A stretch of 64,000 nt of DNA from positions 1 through 64,000 of the forward strand of contig CANMDW010000020.1 in NCBI GenBank assembly GCA_947496705.1, written 5' to 3'. How positions within the stretch are numbered: the first letter of the stretch is position 1; the number at the start of each line of letters is the position of its first letter. The translations under genes were made by a program, and so were the position numbers. The notes under the pieces are model-generated. The model saw only the letters and a program-made list of their open reading frames with translations, searched no databases and was not told the DNA's origin. Source of the stretch: an uncultured Aquimarina sp. GTDB lineage: Bacteria > Bacteroidota > Bacteroidia > Flavobacteriales > Flavobacteriaceae. This document shows, piece by piece, positions 44,095-54,090 of the stretch.

Positions 44095-45036
44095 ATGTTA
44101 AAATCAAAACCAACAGACGACCAATGGAGGGCTTTTTTCAGAGGAGAAAGCTCAAAAGAGGAGTATGTCTGGTTAAAATCACTGCTGGACAGTGGTGAAG
44201 CAGACGAGGCCTTAAAGCGTTTGTATGATACAGATTCTTTGGAGAAAGAAGCAGAATCTTTTGAGCTGGATAAAGCATTAGCTTTTAAAAACCTTCATAA
44301 GAAGTTGGGCTCCAGGCAAACTTCCAGAAGATTTTTATATCCTGCAGTGGCTGCTGCTGCAACGATTGCTTTGCTGCTGGGATTTTGGTTTGGAAATACG
44401 ATACTTTTTAATGAACAATCTATAGATTACGCCAGTAATCCTATGGAAACATTAAAAATCTCTTTGCCTGATGGCTCAGCGGTTGTTTTGAATGCGAATA
44501 GCTCATTGCATTATACCGAAGAATCCGGTTATAGAAAGGTAAATTTGATGGGAGAAGCATTTTTTGATGTAGAAAGAAATGAAAATATGCCATTTGTTAT
44601 TACTGCCAAAGATTTGCGTGTTGAAGTCCTCGGGACCTCATTTAATGTTAAGGCATATAATGAAAAGAATAGTTTTGTAACAGTAAGCTCAGGTAAAGTA
44701 AAGGTGGAAGATGAAGATCAGGATGTGGTACTTATAAAAGGAGAAGAAGTAGCACACATAGGCGAAGATCTTCAGAAACAAGATGCTTCAACTACAAGAA
44801 TTTCTTGGTTGTCAGGAAAAAAAGTCTATGAGAATACTCCTCTCAAAGAGATTTTTGAAGACCTTACCTCCTGGTATGGTATCAGGATTGAAGCGTCAGA
44901 AGCTATAAAAAATATAACATACACAGCAACTATATCCTTGGATCAAGGGATAGAGGATTTCTTAACAAGTCTTCAGATTTCAGAAAATATAAATTTCACT
45001 ATCTTTGAGCAATACGTTCGATTGCTCAAAGATTAA
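44095..45036 (+). CDS. FecR-family anti-sigma regulator
   Basis: 313 residues. The N-terminal 80 form a cytoplasmic sigma-binding part (DDQWRAFFRGESSKEEYVWL), one membrane helix follows (about 80-100, AVAAAATIALLLGFWFG), then the periplasmic FecR domain (ETLKISLPDGSAVVLNANSS, VNLMGEAFFDVER, VEVLGTSFNVKAY) and a C-terminal STN-like/DUF4974 segment (ENTPLKEIFEDLTSWYGIRI). It relays the receptor's signal to the divergently encoded sigma factor. The next gene, an STN-bearing TonB receptor, starts 4 bp after its stop. Confidence 0.93.
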   Translation: MLKSKPTDDQWRAFFRGESSKEEYVWLKSLLDSGEADEALKRLYDTDSLEKEAESFELDKALAFKNLHKKLGSRQTSRRFLYPAVAAAATIALLLGFWFGNTILFNEQSIDYASNPMETLKISLPDGSAVVLNANSSLHYTEESGYRKVNLMGEAFFDVERNENMPFVITAKDLRVEVLGTSFNVKAYNEKNSFVTVSSGKVKVEDEDQDVVLIKGEEVAHIGEDLQKQDASTTRISWLSGKKVYENTPLKEIFEDLTSWYGIRIEASEAIKNITYTATISLDQGIEDFLTSLQISENINFTIFEQYVRLLKD

Positions 45037-45040
45037 TTAG

Positions 45041-48000
45041 GTGATTTATAAAGTTTTTGATGCAGAATATTCTATTTTGGTGTATTGGCGCCCATTTTTC
45101 TTTTTCTTTTTTTTAAGTGGTTTTTCTCTTTTTTCTCAGGATAAAGATTGGATTCCAAAAGATTCTGTGACCAGAAAAAAAGCAATTAGACTCATTGAAA
45201 ACAATGAGGGATACCACTTTTTTTTTAATTCTAAAGTCGTTGACACGAAAAAAAAAGTGCTTCTATCTGATCCTGTAAGTATGGATGAGCTCATTTCACA
45301 ACTTGTATCCGGAAGTAATCTAAACTATCAAATAAAACAGCAAACCATTATTCTTTTTCCTGCAGCAGCAGGCAGTATTACTTCAGGGGAAGCATACCTC
45401 TTTTCTGGCAAATCAGATAAGTTAGTATTTAAAATATTTGACCTCTACACCAGAGAACCATTGGCAGGAGCAGTTATAAGCAACAAAAAAAAGAAGATAG
45501 AAGAAATATCTGAGTTAGATGGTACCGCAAGTATAGACTATAATGGGGGTTTTGAAGATACTATTTTTGAAATTAAATATTTAGGATATAAGACCAAAGA
45601 TATATTGATCAAGACCAAACCGAAACCTAATACACTTATCGAAGTGGTAATGGAACCTGATATTGAAGAGCTGGGAATAGTAACCGTGAGTGGAAATCTA
45701 GAAAAACGATTGAAAGAAGTAAATGCACAGAAGAATTTTATAAATAACATTCAGGTTTTGGCTGCCGATACCAAAGATCGTTTACCAGATCAAAACGCGA
45801 GCGAAGCCATACAACGAATGTCTGGAGCTACTATTACCAGAAGTTATGGAGAAGGCAATGCGATAGCATTAAGAGGTACGCCTATTAGTTACTCAACAGT
45901 CCAATACAATGGAGAAAACCTTCCTGCTACTCAGGTAGAAGGAATTCGGCAAGTAAATTTGTTGGGCTTTGGAATAGATCAAATTGACAACATACACATT
46001 GTTAAAACAATACGGGCAGAGATGGATGGTGATGCTATTGGGGGTGCAGTAGATCTCATTCCTTCATTTGCTAATTCTAAAGAGTTATCTATAAAGTCAG
46101 AGCTGGGAAGCGGTTATAATAATTTATCAAAAGGATATAATGTAACAGGCATGGTGCTGTTATCAAAACGCTTTTTCAATCAACAATTAGGCATTAAGCT
46201 GGGCGGAAATATATACAGAACAGATAATGGCAGGGACCGTACTGAAATAACATGGGATGATAGAGATCTTCCTACAGGAGAAAGCGTATATCTTATTGAT
46301 AATTATAATTTTAGGGATTTAGAGAATCAAAGAACGCGTTTGGGCTATAACCTTTCTATGGATTATAGATATGGTAGCGAGAGTAAACTGTTTTTTCACC
46401 TGTTGTATAATAGTCTCACCGATAAAGAAGTACGAAACCGATTGCGATACAGGGCATTCAGAGGTGATTATATAAACGAAATTCGGGTAAATGGTGCGAC
46501 TATAGAAAGAGACCTTCGTGATCGTACCAAAACCAGGGAAAATATTTCTTTCCAGTTGGGAAATCGCCATTTTATTGATAACTGGAGGTTTGATTCTTCA
46601 TTTTTTTATTCAAAGACAGATCGCTCGGAAGAAGCTGTTCGCGCAACTTTTTCTAGAGATAGTATTGATCTGTTATTTACAGATATCCATGGTGATTTCC
46701 CAAAAGTTCAGGGCGTTTCAGAAAATGAAGAAGATCCATCCCTTTACACTTTAGAATCCTTCAGGCCAAAGGATAATATATCTGTTATAGGAGAAAATAT
46801 AGCAGTAAAGCTGGATATAAAAAAAAGAATGAGAACTACTGTTGGAAAACTAAAAATAAAGGGAGGAATAAAGTATCGTCATATGCATCACAAAAGTGTA
46901 AGAAACACTTCTTTTTTTAGAAATTCGGGAATAGAAGCACTTAACTTTTCTGAAGTATCTAATAATGTAGAAAAAGAGAAGTTCATGCGAGGAAATCTTC
47001 CTTTTACTCATAGGATTGATACAGGCCGTTTAATCAATTTTTTTAATAACAATCCAAATGAATTCAGAGAAGACATAGAGGAATCATCCAGATTAGCATC
47101 CAGTTTTTTTTCTAAGGTCGATGAACAAGTAAAAGCCTTTTTTATATCGGCCAAGCTACAGAGAAAAAAATGGGTTTTTCTTGCAGGATTTCGATTAGAA
47201 CATAATACTGCCGAATATACAGGAAATGAGATCACATTCAATGAAGATGAAAGTATAGCTGCTGTGACACCACAAATTGCCAAAACAAACTATACTATTC
47301 CGCTCCCCAATTTCCAATTAAAATATGAAATCAATCAAAAATCTCAGGCAAGATTTGCTTTTACATTTGGGTATTCCAGGCCTGATTATAACACAATAAC
47401 ACCAACCAGGATTATCGATAGAGCAGATCAAAATGTATTTCTTGGTAATCCCGATCTACAACCTGTTCGATCTGCTAATATTGATTTGGCATATGAATAC
47501 TATCTGGGAGATATAGGGGTCGTTTCTGTCTCTGGGTTTTATAAAAGGATTACAGATTTTAATTACAGAAGAGAGACCAGTGTTACAGGCAACGAATGGG
47601 AAGATGCAAATCTTTACACAGGTTATGAACTGGAAACTTATGAAAACGGAAAGTATGCAAACCTGTTTGGGCTCGAATTGAATGCACAAACCCGATTAAA
47701 GTTTTTACCAGGTTTTCTTCAGTATTTTACTGTGATGGGCAATTATAGCCTTACCACTTCAAAAGCGATAGTAAGCCCCGGTGTATCCTTTAGATTACCG
47801 GGCCAGGCAGAATCTTTCGGTAATATCGTTTTGTCATATGATCAAAAAGGATTTTCGACAGGATTGGCCTTAAATTATAATGCAGGGTATACATTCTCTA
47901 TAGGAAACACAAGAGATGAAGATCAATTATTCGATAGCCGCTATCAGTTGGATTTCAATATCTCCCAAAAAATAAATAAAAATTTTAGGGTGTATGCCGA

Positions 48001-48115
48001 GGCGATTAATATCACAGACCAACCGCTACGTGGTTTTTTTGGTAACTCAAACCAGGTGAGTGAATTAGAAATCTATTCGTGGTGGGTTCGCGCCGGGATT
48101 GGGTGGAAATTCTAG
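45041..48115 (+). CDS. TonB-dependent receptor 2 with STN signalling domain
   Basis: 1024 residues starting at a GTG 4 bp after the FecR stop. After a signal segment, an STN (secretin/TonB N-terminal) domain spans about 38-108 (KAIRLIENNEGYHFFFNSKV to QQTIILF), followed by a carboxypeptidase-regulatory-like domain (about 128-205), a plug (LPDQNASEAIQRMSGA, ALRGTP, MDGDAIGGAVDL) and a barrel ending in GWKF. The STN domain contacts FecR, so this is the transducing receptor of the locus. It is a paralog of receptor 1, which lacks STN. Confidence 0.93.
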   Translation: MIYKVFDAEYSILVYWRPFFFFFFLSGFSLFSQDKDWIPKDSVTRKKAIRLIENNEGYHFFFNSKVVDTKKKVLLSDPVSMDELISQLVSGSNLNYQIKQQTIILFPAAAGSITSGEAYLFSGKSDKLVFKIFDLYTREPLAGAVISNKKKKIEEISELDGTASIDYNGGFEDTIFEIKYLGYKTKDILIKTKPKPNTLIEVVMEPDIEELGIVTVSGNLEKRLKEVNAQKNFINNIQVLAADTKDRLPDQNASEAIQRMSGATITRSYGEGNAIALRGTPISYSTVQYNGENLPATQVEGIRQVNLLGFGIDQIDNIHIVKTIRAEMDGDAIGGAVDLIPSFANSKELSIKSELGSGYNNLSKGYNVTGMVLLSKRFFNQQLGIKLGGNIYRTDNGRDRTEITWDDRDLPTGESVYLIDNYNFRDLENQRTRLGYNLSMDYRYGSESKLFFHLLYNSLTDKEVRNRLRYRAFRGDYINEIRVNGATIERDLRDRTKTRENISFQLGNRHFIDNWRFDSSFFYSKTDRSEEAVRATFSRDSIDLLFTDIHGDFPKVQGVSENEEDPSLYTLESFRPKDNISVIGENIAVKLDIKKRMRTTVGKLKIKGGIKYRHMHHKSVRNTSFFRNSGIEALNFSEVSNNVEKEKFMRGNLPFTHRIDTGRLINFFNNNPNEFREDIEESSRLASSFFSKVDEQVKAFFISAKLQRKKWVFLAGFRLEHNTAEYTGNEITFNEDESIAAVTPQIAKTNYTIPLPNFQLKYEINQKSQARFAFTFGYSRPDYNTITPTRIIDRADQNVFLGNPDLQPVRSANIDLAYEYYLGDIGVVSVSGFYKRITDFNYRRETSVTGNEWEDANLYTGYELETYENGKYANLFGLELNAQTRLKFLPGFLQYFTVMGNYSLTTSKAIVSPGVSFRLPGQAESFGNIVLSYDQKGFSTGLALNYNAGYTFSIGNTRDEDQLFDSRYQLDFNISQKINKNFRVYAEAINITDQPLRGFFGNSNQVSELEIYSWWVRAGIGWKF

Positions 48116-48219
48116 TTCACTTGCCGGTTATTTAATCGTATAATTTATTTTCATCATTAAGTAAATTTATCGAACCATACGTTTTACTTAGAGATCTTAG
48201 AAAAAAAAACGTAAGTATT

Positions 48220-49329
48220 ATGAAAAAGATACATAGATTCTTCATTTTATTATTCCTTAATTCTCTTTACATCACTGCACAAGTAGGTCCTATAACGGGC
48301 GAAGCGCAATTGCGTCTTTCTCCAATCTGGACACGTGTTGCCGATGTATTTGGCGAAGCAGGATCGGTAGAAAGTGCCGAATTCTCGAGGGATGGTAAGT
48401 ATATCGTTACCGGAACTAAATTTGATAACAGCCTTATTATGTGGCGCACCAGTGATGGAGCAGAACTTTGGCGTGCTTATGCCGCAGAAGAAATAGAACG
48501 TGTTGCCTTCTCTCCCGATGACAAATTCGTAGCAAGTATTAGTGAGGATTATTTGATTACCATTTATGAATCCAAAACAGGTAAAGAAGTCCGGCGTATC
48601 GAGCTGGAAACTGCAGCAGATGGTTTGGCCTATGCCAATAAGAAAAACATTTTGATCTCGGGTCAGGAAAAGATAAAAAAAGATGGGAAGATAATAGGAT
48701 ATATCAGAGCGTACAATATGGATACCGGAGAATTAATGTATAAACTCGATCAGGGTGAAACCGTAAATGAAATTCAATTCTCTACCGATGATAAATATTT
48801 TCTTAGTGCCGGGATGAATTCTGAAATTCGTATTTGGGAAACCGAAACAGGAAAGCCCGTAAAAACATTAAAACCCGATCGGGAGTTTGGCTTTGTTTGC
48901 GGGTTTTTCTCTCCAGACACCAAATATGTTGTAGCATCTGGTTTTGAAGGGGATATTTTTCTTTGGGATCTTGAAACAGGAAAACTCCTGCGTAAATGGA
49001 ATACCAGCGGACGTAAAGTAGAAACCCTGGCATTTACTCCCGATGGAAATTATATTTTATCTGCAGGTAACGACCCGTATATCAGGATCTATCGTACATC
49101 ACAAATTTTGGATCAGATAGGCAAAGTCCCCATTGCTTATGCTGTGCATGCAAACGATCAGGCAGAGTATATCGATTTTAATGCAGATGGAAGTTTCCTT
49201 ACCAGTGCCCATCAGGATGGAACCGTACGTCTTTGGGCATTTATGGGTGAGGAGCAAGGCCTCAATGCAAGAAGACATAAAGAAGTAAAGAAAGGCCAAT
49301 CTGATGCAAAGCGTAAAAAAGTAAAATAG
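48220..49329 (+). CDS. Secreted WD40-repeat protein
   Basis: 369 residues with a signal peptide (FFILLFLNSLYITAQ). It contains about seven WD40-like blades (FSRDGKYIVTGTKFDNSLIMW, FSPDDKFVASISEDYLITIY, FSTDDKYFLSAGMNSEIRIW, FTPDGNYILSAGNDPYIRIY, FNADGSFLTSAHQDGTVRLW), and a Lys-rich tail. It is probably a binding scaffold in the periplasm or at the surface. It sits 5 bp before the FAH-family gene and so belongs to the same transcript as the metabolic genes that follow. Confidence 0.85.
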   Translation: MKKIHRFFILLFLNSLYITAQVGPITGEAQLRLSPIWTRVADVFGEAGSVESAEFSRDGKYIVTGTKFDNSLIMWRTSDGAELWRAYAAEEIERVAFSPDDKFVASISEDYLITIYESKTGKEVRRIELETAADGLAYANKKNILISGQEKIKKDGKIIGYIRAYNMDTGELMYKLDQGETVNEIQFSTDDKYFLSAGMNSEIRIWETETGKPVKTLKPDREFGFVCGFFSPDTKYVVASGFEGDIFLWDLETGKLLRKWNTSGRKVETLAFTPDGNYILSAGNDPYIRIYRTSQILDQIGKVPIAYAVHANDQAEYIDFNADGSFLTSAHQDGTVRLWAFMGEEQGLNARRHKEVKKGQSDAKRKKVK

Positions 49330-49334
49330 CCATA

Positions 49335-49940
49335 ATGAAAATCATAGGAATAGGAGCTAATTTTTATAAAAGAGAAAGTGAACGTGATCTCCTTTCTGAA
49401 GAGCTGTTGATCTTTACCAAACCAGCTTCTTCTATAGCCAAAGGGAGTGTATGGCATTATCCTTCTTGTAGTTTGAAAGTGTTCTACGAAATGGAAATAG
49501 TGCTGAAAATCAACAAAACCTTATCAAAAGTTACAACAGAAGAAGCCTATAATGCTTTTGATGAGATCGCCCTGGGGATAGATTGGACTGCAAAAGATCT
49601 TCAGGCTAAGGCCAAAGAAAAAGGATTTCCATGGGCATTTGCCAAAGGTTTTGATGAAGCTACCTTTTTAAGTGAGTTTTTACCTGTTTCAGAATTTGAA
49701 GATGTTCGCAACCTGAACCTAACTTTTAAGGTAAATGGCGAGACTCGCGAAAAAGGTAATATACAACAACTTAAAGCAAATTACGAACAGATAATTTCCT
49801 ATACATCTCAATTTATGACCTTGCATTGGGGAGATTTAATTATGACCGGAGCACCACCGTCTCCGGGAGAGATTTTTAAAGGTGATCATTGTGAAGGATT
49901 TATCGGAGATAGGAAATTATTGGATTTTAAAGTAGTGTAA
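49335..49940 (+). CDS. Fumarylacetoacetate hydrolase-family enzyme
   Basis: 201 residues, the compact form of the family (FAHD1/YcgM-like acylpyruvases and oxaloacetate decarboxylases). It has the metal-binding acidic residues in VFYEMEIVLKI (ExE), IDWTAKDLQ, KGFDEATFLSEF and the end motif HWGDLIMTGAPPSPGEIFKGD. It probably cleaves C-C bonds of acylpyruvate-like or 2-oxo-sugar-acid-derived intermediates in the cytoplasm. Close spacing to its neighbours (5 and 3 bp) puts it in an operon with a dehydrogenase and a GntP permease. Confidence 0.87.
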   Translation: MKIIGIGANFYKRESERDLLSEELLIFTKPASSIAKGSVWHYPSCSLKVFYEMEIVLKINKTLSKVTTEEAYNAFDEIALGIDWTAKDLQAKAKEKGFPWAFAKGFDEATFLSEFLPVSEFEDVRNLNLTFKVNGETREKGNIQQLKANYEQIISYTSQFMTLHWGDLIMTGAPPSPGEIFKGDHCEGFIGDRKLLDFKVV

Positions 49941-49943
49941 AGA

Positions 49944-51512
49944 ATGAAAAAAATACTATTTGGAGTGTTTGCGATAATTGCATTGGTGTCTTGCGAAAAA
50001 GTAAAGCCCAAAGCAGACCTTGCCAAAGGAAAACAATTATACAACCAGCAATGCGCCGCATGTCATCAACCCAATGGTAGGGGAATTAATGGAACACACC
50101 CACCACTAGAGGGTACCCCATGGGTTACGGGTAATAAAGAACGATTGATTAAGATAATGATCCATGGATTGCAGGAAAAGATCAGGGTAAAAGGAGAAAT
50201 ATATGATAATGTGATGCCAGGAGTTGCACATCTTTCTGATGAAGAAATAGCTAATATTTTGAGTTATATCCGAAATGATTTTGAGAACAATGCTTCAGAG
50301 GTTTTGGCTCATGAAGTTGCTGTTGTAAGAGCTGGTAAATCCCTCAATGAACCTGAAGATCTGTCATCGGTTGCACCCGTAAACGATTATTCAAAACGCA
50401 AGAAAAAAGATCGTGTACAGAGTAGGGTAGGATCGGTTTTTAAAGGCAAACAAGTTTTCCTCGACCAAATCAAAGTTCCTGAAGGATTTACGATCGAAGT
50501 GTTTGCAGATAGCCTCGAGAATCCCCGCTCACTTGCTTTGGGTAGTACAGGGACGATTTTTGTTGGATCAAGACGTAATGAAGGGCATTTTGTGTATGCA
50601 TTGAAGGATGAAGACAAAGATGGTAAAGCAGATAAGACGATCAAAATCGAAAAAGGATTAGAATGGAATCCTATGGGGGTTGCGATACGAGGAGAAGATT
50701 TGTATGTAGGAGAAATCCATAGGATTGTGCGATATAAAAATATTGAAGCAAATCTGGACAATCCTCCAACTCCTGAAATTATATTTAATTACCCGCCGAT
50801 CAAAAAACATGGAGATAAATATATTCGGTTTGGCCCAGATGATATGTTATATGTACCCGTTGGGGCACCATGTAATAATTGCAGGGAAGAAAACCCTGTT
50901 TTTGGATCTATTACCCGTATCTCTTCAGAAGGAAAAGATTTTGAAATCGTGGCACATGGTGTTCGTAACAGCCGTGGATATGACTGGCACCCCGCAACCC
51001 AAGAACTCTGGTTTAGCGACAACGGTCGTGATTTGTTGGGCGATGATATTCCTCCCTGTGAGATTAACAAATTAGGTAATGTGGGAGATCACTACGGTTA
51101 TCCTTTTTGGCATGGATTTGATGTAAAAGATCCCGAATTTGGAGATCAACGACCTCAGAATGATTTTGTTGAACCTGTATTTGGACTGGTAGCACATGCT
51201 GCTCCCGTAAGCTTAAAATTTTATACAGGAGATATGTTCCCTTCGACATATAAAAATGTAATGCTGGTTTCAGAGCATGGCTCCTGGAACCGAACTGAAA
51301 AACAAGGGTATCGTATTATGAAATTAGTGATCGAAAATAATAAGGTAATTAGTTATGATCCCTTCATTACAGGTTGGCTGGATACAGAAAAAAATGATGC
51401 ATGGGGCCGGCCGGTCGACATGTTACAAATGCCCGATGGATCCTTATTGATAAGTGATGATTATGCAAGTGTGATTTATAGACTTAGCTATAAAGAAGAT
51501 AAAACATCTTAA
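49944..51512 (+). CDS. Lipoprotein: cytochrome c domain fused to PQQ-type sugar dehydrogenase
   Basis: 522 residues. Lipobox LVSC (Cys17), then a cytochrome c domain with C37-A-A-C40-H41 heme attachment and distal Met in NVMPGVAHLSDEEIANIL. Residues about 170-520 form a glucose/sorbosone-dehydrogenase-type beta-propeller (VPEGFTIEVFADSLENPRSLALG, GVRNSRGYDWHPATQELWFSDNGRD, WGRPVDMLQMPDGSLLISDDY). It would oxidise a sugar or polyol in the periplasm and pass electrons to its own heme. Similar two-domain proteins exist in Bacteroidota. Next gene: a GntP permease, matching uptake of the sugar acid formed. Confidence 0.88.
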   Translation: MKKILFGVFAIIALVSCEKVKPKADLAKGKQLYNQQCAACHQPNGRGINGTHPPLEGTPWVTGNKERLIKIMIHGLQEKIRVKGEIYDNVMPGVAHLSDEEIANILSYIRNDFENNASEVLAHEVAVVRAGKSLNEPEDLSSVAPVNDYSKRKKKDRVQSRVGSVFKGKQVFLDQIKVPEGFTIEVFADSLENPRSLALGSTGTIFVGSRRNEGHFVYALKDEDKDGKADKTIKIEKGLEWNPMGVAIRGEDLYVGEIHRIVRYKNIEANLDNPPTPEIIFNYPPIKKHGDKYIRFGPDDMLYVPVGAPCNNCREENPVFGSITRISSEGKDFEIVAHGVRNSRGYDWHPATQELWFSDNGRDLLGDDIPPCEINKLGNVGDHYGYPFWHGFDVKDPEFGDQRPQNDFVEPVFGLVAHAAPVSLKFYTGDMFPSTYKNVMLVSEHGSWNRTEKQGYRIMKLVIENNKVISYDPFITGWLDTEKNDAWGRPVDMLQMPDGSLLISDDYASVIYRLSYKEDKTS

Positions 51513-51533
51513 ATTTATGGTTAAGAAAAAATA

Positions 51534-52892
51534 ATGCATACTTTAGTACTTATGATCACAGGACCATCTTTATTACTTCTCATATTAGCATCTATTGTCT
51601 TAATTATACTACTAACAGCCAAATTCAAGCTTCATCCGTTTCTTGCATTAATTATAGCTTGTTTTTTTCTGGGTATTACAGTCAGGATCCCTTTACCAGA
51701 GCTTGTAAAATCTATGGAAAATGGTTTTGGAGGACTCATGAAGTATATTGGGATGATCGTCATATTTGGCAGCATCATAGGGGTCTTTCTCGAAAAATCT
51801 GGAGGAGCAATGAAAATTGCACAGCGTATTATTTCCCTTACGGGAAAAGGAAAAACTATCCCAGCCATTTCTTTAATAGGAGCAGTAGTGAGTATTCCTG
51901 TATTTTGCGATAGTGGATTTATTTTATTATCTGGTTTATCTGATAAGTTGAGTAAGCTAAGCAATGCTACCAAATCCAGCTTGAGTCTGGCTTTGGCTAC
52001 AGGATTGTATACGACACATACGCTGATCCCTCCAACACCAGGCCCAATTGCCGCTGCCGGAAATATAGGTGCTTCAGCCTATTTGGGTACTATTATCCTG
52101 GTAGGAATCTGTTTTAGTATCCCCATCTTGTGGATCACACAAATTTTTTCTAAACGATTAGGAAGAAATATTGAAACAAATGAGATTTTGGATAATGACA
52201 CCATTGCTGTGGATGAACCCGATACAATGCCTTCCATAATTAGTGCCTTGATACCATTAATTATTCCTATAGCATTGATTGCTTCGGGAACGGTATTTCG
52301 TTTTTTTAAGATACAATTAGAGTGGTTAAATTTTATAAGTTCTCCGTTGGTTGCCATATTTATCGGAGCTATTTTGGCGATGCTTCTATTACGCCCAACA
52401 GGTTTAAAAAACATGTCCCAATGGTTTACCGAAGCTATTAAGGTTTCTGGGCCAATATTGATTATTACTGCAGCGGGTGGTGCTTTTGGCGGAGTTTTAA
52501 AGGCAACACCACTTTCTGAATATGTAGGGAAATGGCTAACTTCTGGGGATTCTGGAAGTATTTTGATTTTGGTGATCATTTTTCTTATCGCAGCTGTTTT
52601 AAAATCGGCACAGGGATCTTCGACCAGTGCTATGGTGATTACCTCTTCATTATTGGCACCCCTGGTTGTAGAACTAGGATGGGATTTGCCAATACAATAT
52701 GCATTGGCAGTCATGGCAATAGGAGGTGGGGCTATGACGGTCTCGCATTTTAACGATAGTTATTTTTGGGTGGTATCCCAGTTTAGCGGTATGAGTGCCA
52801 AAGATACCAATCGGTCTTTTACCTTAATTACTGCAATGCAGGGGCTATTAGTACTCACACTTTCTATTTTGATCTGGATTTTATTTGTTTGA
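51534..52892 (+). CDS. GntP-family gluconate/sugar-acid permease
   Basis: 452 residues with about 12 membrane segments. GntP signatures: FGGLMKYIGMIVIFGSIIGVFLEKSGGA, IPVFCDSGFILLSGL, TTHTLIPPTPGPIAAAG and AQGSSTSAMVITSSLLAP. It imports gluconate or related acids by proton symport. It is the last gene of the operon and follows the periplasmic dehydrogenase by 21 bp, a logical oxidise-then-import pair. Confidence 0.93.
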   Translation: MHTLVLMITGPSLLLLILASIVLIILLTAKFKLHPFLALIIACFFLGITVRIPLPELVKSMENGFGGLMKYIGMIVIFGSIIGVFLEKSGGAMKIAQRIISLTGKGKTIPAISLIGAVVSIPVFCDSGFILLSGLSDKLSKLSNATKSSLSLALATGLYTTHTLIPPTPGPIAAAGNIGASAYLGTIILVGICFSIPILWITQIFSKRLGRNIETNEILDNDTIAVDEPDTMPSIISALIPLIIPIALIASGTVFRFFKIQLEWLNFISSPLVAIFIGAILAMLLLRPTGLKNMSQWFTEAIKVSGPILIITAAGGAFGGVLKATPLSEYVGKWLTSGDSGSILILVIIFLIAAVLKSAQGSSTSAMVITSSLLAPLVVELGWDLPIQYALAVMAIGGGAMTVSHFNDSYFWVVSQFSGMSAKDTNRSFTLITAMQGLLVLTLSILIWILFV

Positions 52893-52993
52893 GATGTCAT
52901 TCAAAAAATTTAACAGTAGCTATAAAACCTATTCTACCGTGTTATCCATATCTTTTTAGTAAGCAATTCTAAAGCAATTTGGCATTGGTAAAA

Positions 52994-53047
52994 GCTCTCC
53001 CTTTTAGCTAAAGGGGAGCCTGTCTGTCGCCAGCCGGCCAGGCAGGC
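52994..53047. repeat. Paired palindromes (CTCCC...GGGAG and GCCTGTCTG...CAGGCAGGC)
   Basis: CTCCCTTTTAGCTAAAGGGGAG folds on itself and is followed directly by GCCTGTCTG ... CCAGGCAGGC. REP-like, in the 52893-53300 gap that also holds the terminator below. Confidence 0.6.
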
Positions 53048-53168
53048 TTGCTTCGGGAGAAAGAGGGGTTTGCTATACGTACTGCTTCACTTCTTTTATT
53101 TACTTTTACTAGCATCCGAAAGTTGCGTTTTTAAACTTAACTATAAGAATCAATATATTGAAAAGTTC

Positions 53169-53197
53169 AGATCCCAAAGATTTTATCTTTGGGGTCT
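53169..53197. terminator. Hairpin AGATCCCAAAGAT / ATCTTTGGGGTCT
   Basis: A 13-bp stem (one G-T pair) with a 3-nt loop, between convergent genes. It could serve either strand. Confidence 0.6.
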
Positions 53198-53300
53198 TAT
53201 AACATGGTTTTTTTAGTAAAAACTTATTTTTTGGATAAACTATTTACAGATAAGTGATAGCTTTAACTAAAAAGAGAGGCATTTTGGTACGCCGCTATGA

Positions 53301-53990
53301 TTATTTAGCACTCGCTACGATCCTGTCGATGGTGATATTGATTTGGTTGATAGATACATCAACACCAGCTACGGTTTCGTCTATAAACGCTGCATCGATC
53401 ACTATATAAAATTTTTGCAAGGCATCGGTCAATATCTTACGGGTTTGGTCATCGGTAAGGGTGTCTTTGGTTGCTTTTTGCTTGTTACGCTCTATAAATA
53501 CTTTCTCAAATGCGATTTGATCTGTTTTTAATTCTGAGAGCCAATCGGTAAGATGAGCAATTTGCAAGTCTGCTATGGCTTGTTTGGTTTCCAGATCTTT
53601 AAAGAGCTTGTTTAACCGGGAGCTTTCTACCGGGTAGCTGGATTTAATCAGATTTTTACCGTGTTTTATTAGTATCGAATCTAATCGTTTACAAGCTTGT
53701 TGATATAAAGGGTTGCTATGTCTTTTTAAACCTGCCTCTATATGGTCGCGTATGCCGCGATAATTATCGTCTCGTTTTGCGTCTGCCAGTGTTACAGCGG
53801 CAGTTAATGCTTCTTTAGTAGTTTTTCCTATACCTTTTTGTGCTTCATCTTTTGCATTGCTTAGCCTGGTAATACTTTTAGAGAAAGCAGCTTCATCAGG
53901 ATGATTGGTCGTAATAGTCGTTATCGATTCTGTAGCTAGTGTAATCATCGCCTCTGGTGAGAGGGATGAATAAGGGAATTTTTTGATCAT
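53301..53990 (-). CDS. Hypothetical helical protein, DUF6261-like
   Basis: 229 residues, almost entirely alpha-helical, without signal peptide or membrane segment. Composition is rich in Ala, Lys and Asp (SKSITRLSNAKDEAQKGIGK, LADAKRDDNYRGIRDHIEAG). It resembles the DUF6261 group of Bacteroidota proteins of about 230 residues, of unknown function. It stands alone between convergent palindromes and a 40-bp tandem array. Confidence 0.6.
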   Translation of the reverse strand: MIKKFPYSSLSPEAMITLATESITTITTNHPDEAAFSKSITRLSNAKDEAQKGIGKTTKEALTAAVTLADAKRDDNYRGIRDHIEAGLKRHSNPLYQQACKRLDSILIKHGKNLIKSSYPVESSRLNKLFKDLETKQAIADLQIAHLTDWLSELKTDQIAFEKVFIERNKQKATKDTLTDDQTRKILTDALQKFYIVIDAAFIDETVAGVDVSINQINITIDRIVASAK

Positions 53991-54090
53991 AATATACTTT
54001 GGTTAATGTTATATAATAATTACGAAAATAAATGAAAAAAGAGAATATGACCAATAAAATCTTAAAATAAAGTATTCATATTTTAAATTA

